A DNA stretch of 7,715 nucleotides. Source: Salinicoccus sp. UBA3372. GTDB taxonomy: Bacteria > Bacillota > Bacilli > Staphylococcales > Salinicoccaceae. This document shows positions 5,425 through 7,715 of this stretch, piece after piece. The position numbers and the translations under genes were made by a program. Position 1 is the stretch's first letter. Each line of letters opens with the position of its first letter. The notes beneath the pieces were generated by a model. It was not told the DNA's origin and did not search any database. It worked only from the letters and a program-made list of their open reading frames with translations. The DNA lies in NCBI GenBank assembly GCA_002360325.1, contig DEQG01000052.1:2827-10541 (forward strand), written 5' to 3'.

Positions 5425-7011
5425 ATGGAAAGTTTTTTATCATGGGAATATATGCCGCTCATACCGCCGCTTTTGACCCTCGTTCTCGTCGTTCTGACTC
5501 GTAAAGTCGGCATCAGTCTGGGTGCGGGAATCATCACATCCGCTTTTGTCGTGGCAGGCGGCAGCATCACAGGATCGCTCGGTCTGCTGTGGGAAGCGTT
5601 CATCGGCATCTTCATTGCTGACGGCAGCATCAACACATGGGAGGCGTTCATCCTGATCTTCCTGTCGATGCTCGGCATTATGACAGCATTCATGAACATG
5701 TCCGGCGGTGCGAAAGCATTCACCAGCTGGGCGCTCGGAAAGTTCAGGACAAGAAGAAGCGCAGGACTTGCTACAGGATTTTTAGGCATCATCATTTTCA
5801 TAGACGACTATTTCAGTGCACTCATTACCGGTCAGGTCGCAAGGCCGCTGACGGATAAATATAATATTTCCCGGGCAAAGCTCGCATATTATGTGGATAC
5901 GACCGCTTCACCTGTATCGGTCATTGCTCCGATATCAAGCTGGGGTGCCGGGGTAATGGGGCTTGTGGCGCCTTTGCTGCTTGCAGCCGGTTTGACATCC
6001 ATTTCACCGTTCCAGGCATTTCTGTATTTGATACCGATGAACTTTTACGTTATTACGGCTTTAATCATGATGTTCATCGTCATCCTGACCCGCTTTGATA
6101 TCGGTCCGATGCGCGAACAGGAAAGAAGAGCCATCGTAGACGGCGTTGTCGTCGATCAGCTGAGGGAAGTACCAGGCGATTCGGATGAGGATCTGCCTTC
6201 AATAAACAACAGTTCGGCAAAAGCACTGCTTGTACCGATGATCGGACTTGCAGTCACTGTCATCATCATGATGTTCATCACGGGCGGACTTGAAGCAGGA
6301 TCATGGGACCTTTATTCCGTACTTGAGAACACACTTGTAACGCACAGCCTGATTGCAGGCGGCATCGTCGGTCTTGTACTGAGTCTTTTCTATTATTTCA
6401 GATATACAAAAACGAATGACGATTTCGGATCTGAAAAAATCTGGCTTGGTGTAAAGAGCGGATTTAAAGCGATGTTCCCGGCAATGCTCGTTCTGACACT
6501 TGCATGGATAATCGGTAACTTGATCAGCCAGCTCGGCACGGGCGACGTACTCGGTGCGATGGTTGAAAATTCCAATCTTCCGGTGAGCTTACTGCTTGGC
6601 GTCGTGTTTGTCGTTGCATGTATCATGGCGCTTGCGACAGGTACAAGCTGGGGTTCATTCGGTATTCTGATTCCGGTGACCGGTGAAATCATGATTTCAC
6701 TCGGCGAAACCGACCTGCTGCTGCCGGCTATTGCCGCAGTGCTTGCCGGTGCCGTGTTCGGAGACCACTGTTCACCGATTTCAGACTCGACGATCCTGTC
6801 ATCGACAGGAGCGGGGAGCAACCATATCACACACGTCATGACCCAGCTGCCTTACGCAGTGCTTTCAGCAACAATCGCACTGGTGGGCTATATCGTACTT
6901 GGTTTCACATCCAGCGTCTGGCTGTCGCTCCTTGCGATATTCGTATTGCTCGCAGTTGTCGTTTTCATATCAAAAGCGGTTTATACACCAATTGAAAAAA
7001 CGGTACAATGA
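5425..7011 (+). CDS. NhaC-family antiporter-like protein, probable lysine transporter
   Basis: This 528-residue membrane protein of the NhaC superfamily has about 11-12 hydrophobic segments. It carries the family motifs FIDDYFSA (125-132), TTASPVSVIAPISSWG (159-174), ATGTSWGSFGI (404-414) and GDHCSPISDST (446-456), the last followed by a conserved SNHITHVMTQLPYA region. A hydrophilic loop at about 222-262 holds the acidic stretch DSDEDLP. The length is normal. The start is set by AGGAGGAAA (5411-5419), 7 bases from the core to the ATG. By sequence alone it would be called a Na+/H+ antiporter. Because a lysine riboswitch controls it, lysine uptake or exchange is the more probable role. Comparative work on lysine riboswitches has proposed NhaC-like proteins (LysW) as lysine transporters, from memory. 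It forms its own transcription unit, ending in a strong terminator 6 bases after the stop. Confidence 0.92.
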   Translation: MESFLSWEYMPLIPPLLTLVLVVLTRKVGISLGAGIITSAFVVAGGSITGSLGLLWEAFIGIFIADGSINTWEAFILIFLSMLGIMTAFMNMSGGAKAFTSWALGKFRTRRSAGLATGFLGIIIFIDDYFSALITGQVARPLTDKYNISRAKLAYYVDTTASPVSVIAPISSWGAGVMGLVAPLLLAAGLTSISPFQAFLYLIPMNFYVITALIMMFIVILTRFDIGPMREQERRAIVDGVVVDQLREVPGDSDEDLPSINNSSAKALLVPMIGLAVTVIIMMFITGGLEAGSWDLYSVLENTLVTHSLIAGGIVGLVLSLFYYFRYTKTNDDFGSEKIWLGVKSGFKAMFPAMLVLTLAWIIGNLISQLGTGDVLGAMVENSNLPVSLLLGVVFVVACIMALATGTSWGSFGILIPVTGEIMISLGETDLLLPAIAAVLAGAVFGDHCSPISDSTILSSTGAGSNHITHVMTQLPYAVLSATIALVGYIVLGFTSSVWLSLLAIFVLLAVVVFISKAVYTPIEKTVQ

Positions 7012-7017
7012 TAAATG

Positions 7018-7046
7018 AACCCCTTCAGCTGAAGGGGTTTTTATTT
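7018..7046 (+). terminator. Intrinsic terminator after the NhaC-like gene
   Basis: AACCCCTTC (7018-7026) and GAAGGGGTT (7031-7039) form a perfect 9-pair stem with an AGCT loop, followed by a T-rich run (TTTTTATTTT, 7038-7047). It begins 6 bases after the stop codon. The minus strand has no comparable T run, so it looks unidirectional. Confidence 0.93.
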
Positions 7047-7123
7047 TATAGAAATACTCAGCAGCCCCAATTTATGATAGTATGAAATAAACACAGATGT
7101 GCGATGAATTATTGAGAGGTGAG
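7047..7123 (+). promoter_or_regulatory. Probable yutD promoter and ribosome binding site
   Basis: Because the preceding terminator is strong, yutD needs its own promoter here. Possible -10 boxes are TATGAT (7073-7078) and TAGTAT (7078-7083); neither has a good -35 (TACTCA at 7055-7060 is a 3 of 6 match for the second). The ribosome binding site GAGAGGTGAG (7114-7123) is clear and leaves 8 bases to the ATG at 7132. Confidence 0.45.
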
Positions 7124-7131
7124 CATTGACC

Positions 7132-7715
7132 ATGATTACGATTGATCATATGAATTTTGAACTGATGGAAAATTATCGGGATGCTTTTGATGAAGAGCAG
7201 TTCATGGGCAAATACAGCGAGGTTTTAAACAAATATGATTATATCGTCGGTGATATCGGTTATGAAAAATTAAGACTCGCCGGTTTCTTCAGAGATAACA
7301 AGAAAAAGGTCGAGCGCGACAAAAAGTACAGTGCCATTGAAGACTACCTTAACGAATACTGCAACTTCGGCTGTGCATACTTCGTGCTGCGTAAAGTGAC
7401 CAAGGCAGAGTTAAAAGAAAAAGAGCTTGTCGCTGATGATCGGGAAGAAGGGCACGTTGAAAAAGAAGTTGCTGATGCGGGGAAAGCGCCGGAAACGACG
7501 CCTGAACAGAGGAAGGGCGCTGCCGGTGAACCGGAGAGAGCAGGAGGGGACCGTGACAAAGAAGTCAAGGATAGAAACAAACCGGAAACTGACGGGAAGA
7601 AAAAGAGTGAAGCCCTTTCGGGAGAGAAGAAGAGGAAATCGGATAAGACCCGTGAGAAAGATACCCGGCATAAACAGGAAAAAGATGAGAATCATAACGA
7701 AACTAAAAATAAAAC
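7132..7715 (+). CDS. yutD: YutD family protein (DUF1027) with long charged tail, truncated by the window edge
   Basis: The frame opens at ATG 7132 and is still open after 194 codons at the right edge. Residues 1-90 match the YutD family of Firmicutes: FELMENYRDAFDEEQF (9-24), YDYIVGDIGYEKLRLAGFF (35-53) and EYCNFGCAYFVLRK (75-88), with cysteines 77 and 81. The function of YutD is unknown; the protein appears soluble. From about residue 91 the sequence changes to a Lys/Glu/Asp/Arg-rich, nearly hydrophobic-free tail of more than 100 residues, probably disordered. Bacillus subtilis YutD, as I recall, ends soon after the conserved domain at about 100 residues, so the tail is an extension. An in-frame TTG at 7126 is too close to GAGGTG to be preferred. 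In related genomes yutD often lies near lipA, which would be beyond this window. Confidence 0.88.
   Translation, partial: MITIDHMNFELMENYRDAFDEEQFMGKYSEVLNKYDYIVGDIGYEKLRLAGFFRDNKKKVERDKKYSAIEDYLNEYCNFGCAYFVLRKVTKAELKEKELVADDREEGHVEKEVADAGKAPETTPEQRKGAAGEPERAGGDRDKEVKDRNKPETDGKKKSEALSGEKKRKSDKTREKDTRHKQEKDENHNETKNK

Noticed and set aside
5313..5504. 63-codon plus-strand frame starting inside the riboswitch P4 helix
   Set aside because: It overlaps the aptamer, the terminator and the start of the NhaC-like gene out of frame, and has no suitable ribosome binding site.
5376..5801. 141-codon minus-strand frame over the riboswitch and nhaC start
   Set aside because: It is methionine- and proline-rich, has no family features, and is the complement of a well-supported membrane protein gene.
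7020..7037. Perfect 18-base palindrome as a regulator binding site
   Set aside because: It sits 8 bases after a stop codon and is followed by a T run, so an intrinsic terminator explains it fully.
7344..7695. Two minus-strand frames opposite the YutD tail
   Set aside because: Their Phe/Ser/Leu-rich content is the expected complement of Lys/Glu/Arg codons, and the conserved YutD domain fixes the plus-strand frame.

Overview
The window looks like core chromosome from a low-to-mid GC Gram-positive bacterium of the Bacillales. The evidence is strong AGGAGG-type ribosome binding sites, ATG/TAA punctuation, a lipoprotein signal, a lysine riboswitch and the YunD/YunE/YunF and YutD families. The family set and the fairly high GC suggest a Staphylococcaceae genus such as Salinicoccus or Jeotgalicoccus, but I infer this from gene content and cannot prove it here. 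There is no sign of a prophage, insertion sequence, CRISPR array, tRNA or rRNA.

Left part (1-2083, minus strand). A three-gene operon reads leftwards: an ABC ATPase and its membrane partner of the FetA/FetB (YbbL/YbbM, UPF0014) metal-export type, then a small, very acidic lipoprotein. The first two genes share one base (TAATG). The ribosome binding site of the lipoprotein gene overlaps the permease stop codon, so the three products are probably translationally coupled. The first 124 bases hold only a weak candidate for another minus-strand gene start and some short repeats.

Middle part (2134-5148, plus strand). A divergent, tightly packed operon encodes a DUF72 protein (YunF-like), a TauE/SafE-family membrane transporter (YunE-like) and a cytosolic 5'-nucleotidase-family metallophosphatase (YunD-like). 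In both internal junctions the ribosome binding site overlaps the upstream stop codon.

Right part (5149-7715, plus strand). A promoter starts directly after the yunD stop and drives a 5' leader that I read as a lysine riboswitch with a transcription-termination expression platform. It controls an NhaC-family antiporter-like protein, which is therefore best read as a lysine transporter rather than a housekeeping Na+/H+ antiporter. That gene ends in a strong intrinsic terminator. It is followed by yutD, whose conserved domain carries a long lysine/glutamate-rich tail running off the window's right edge.

The clearest biology is the riboswitch-transporter pair. The least characterised element is the acidic lipoprotein attached to the FetAB-like exporter. 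I do not see a wholly new multi-gene system.
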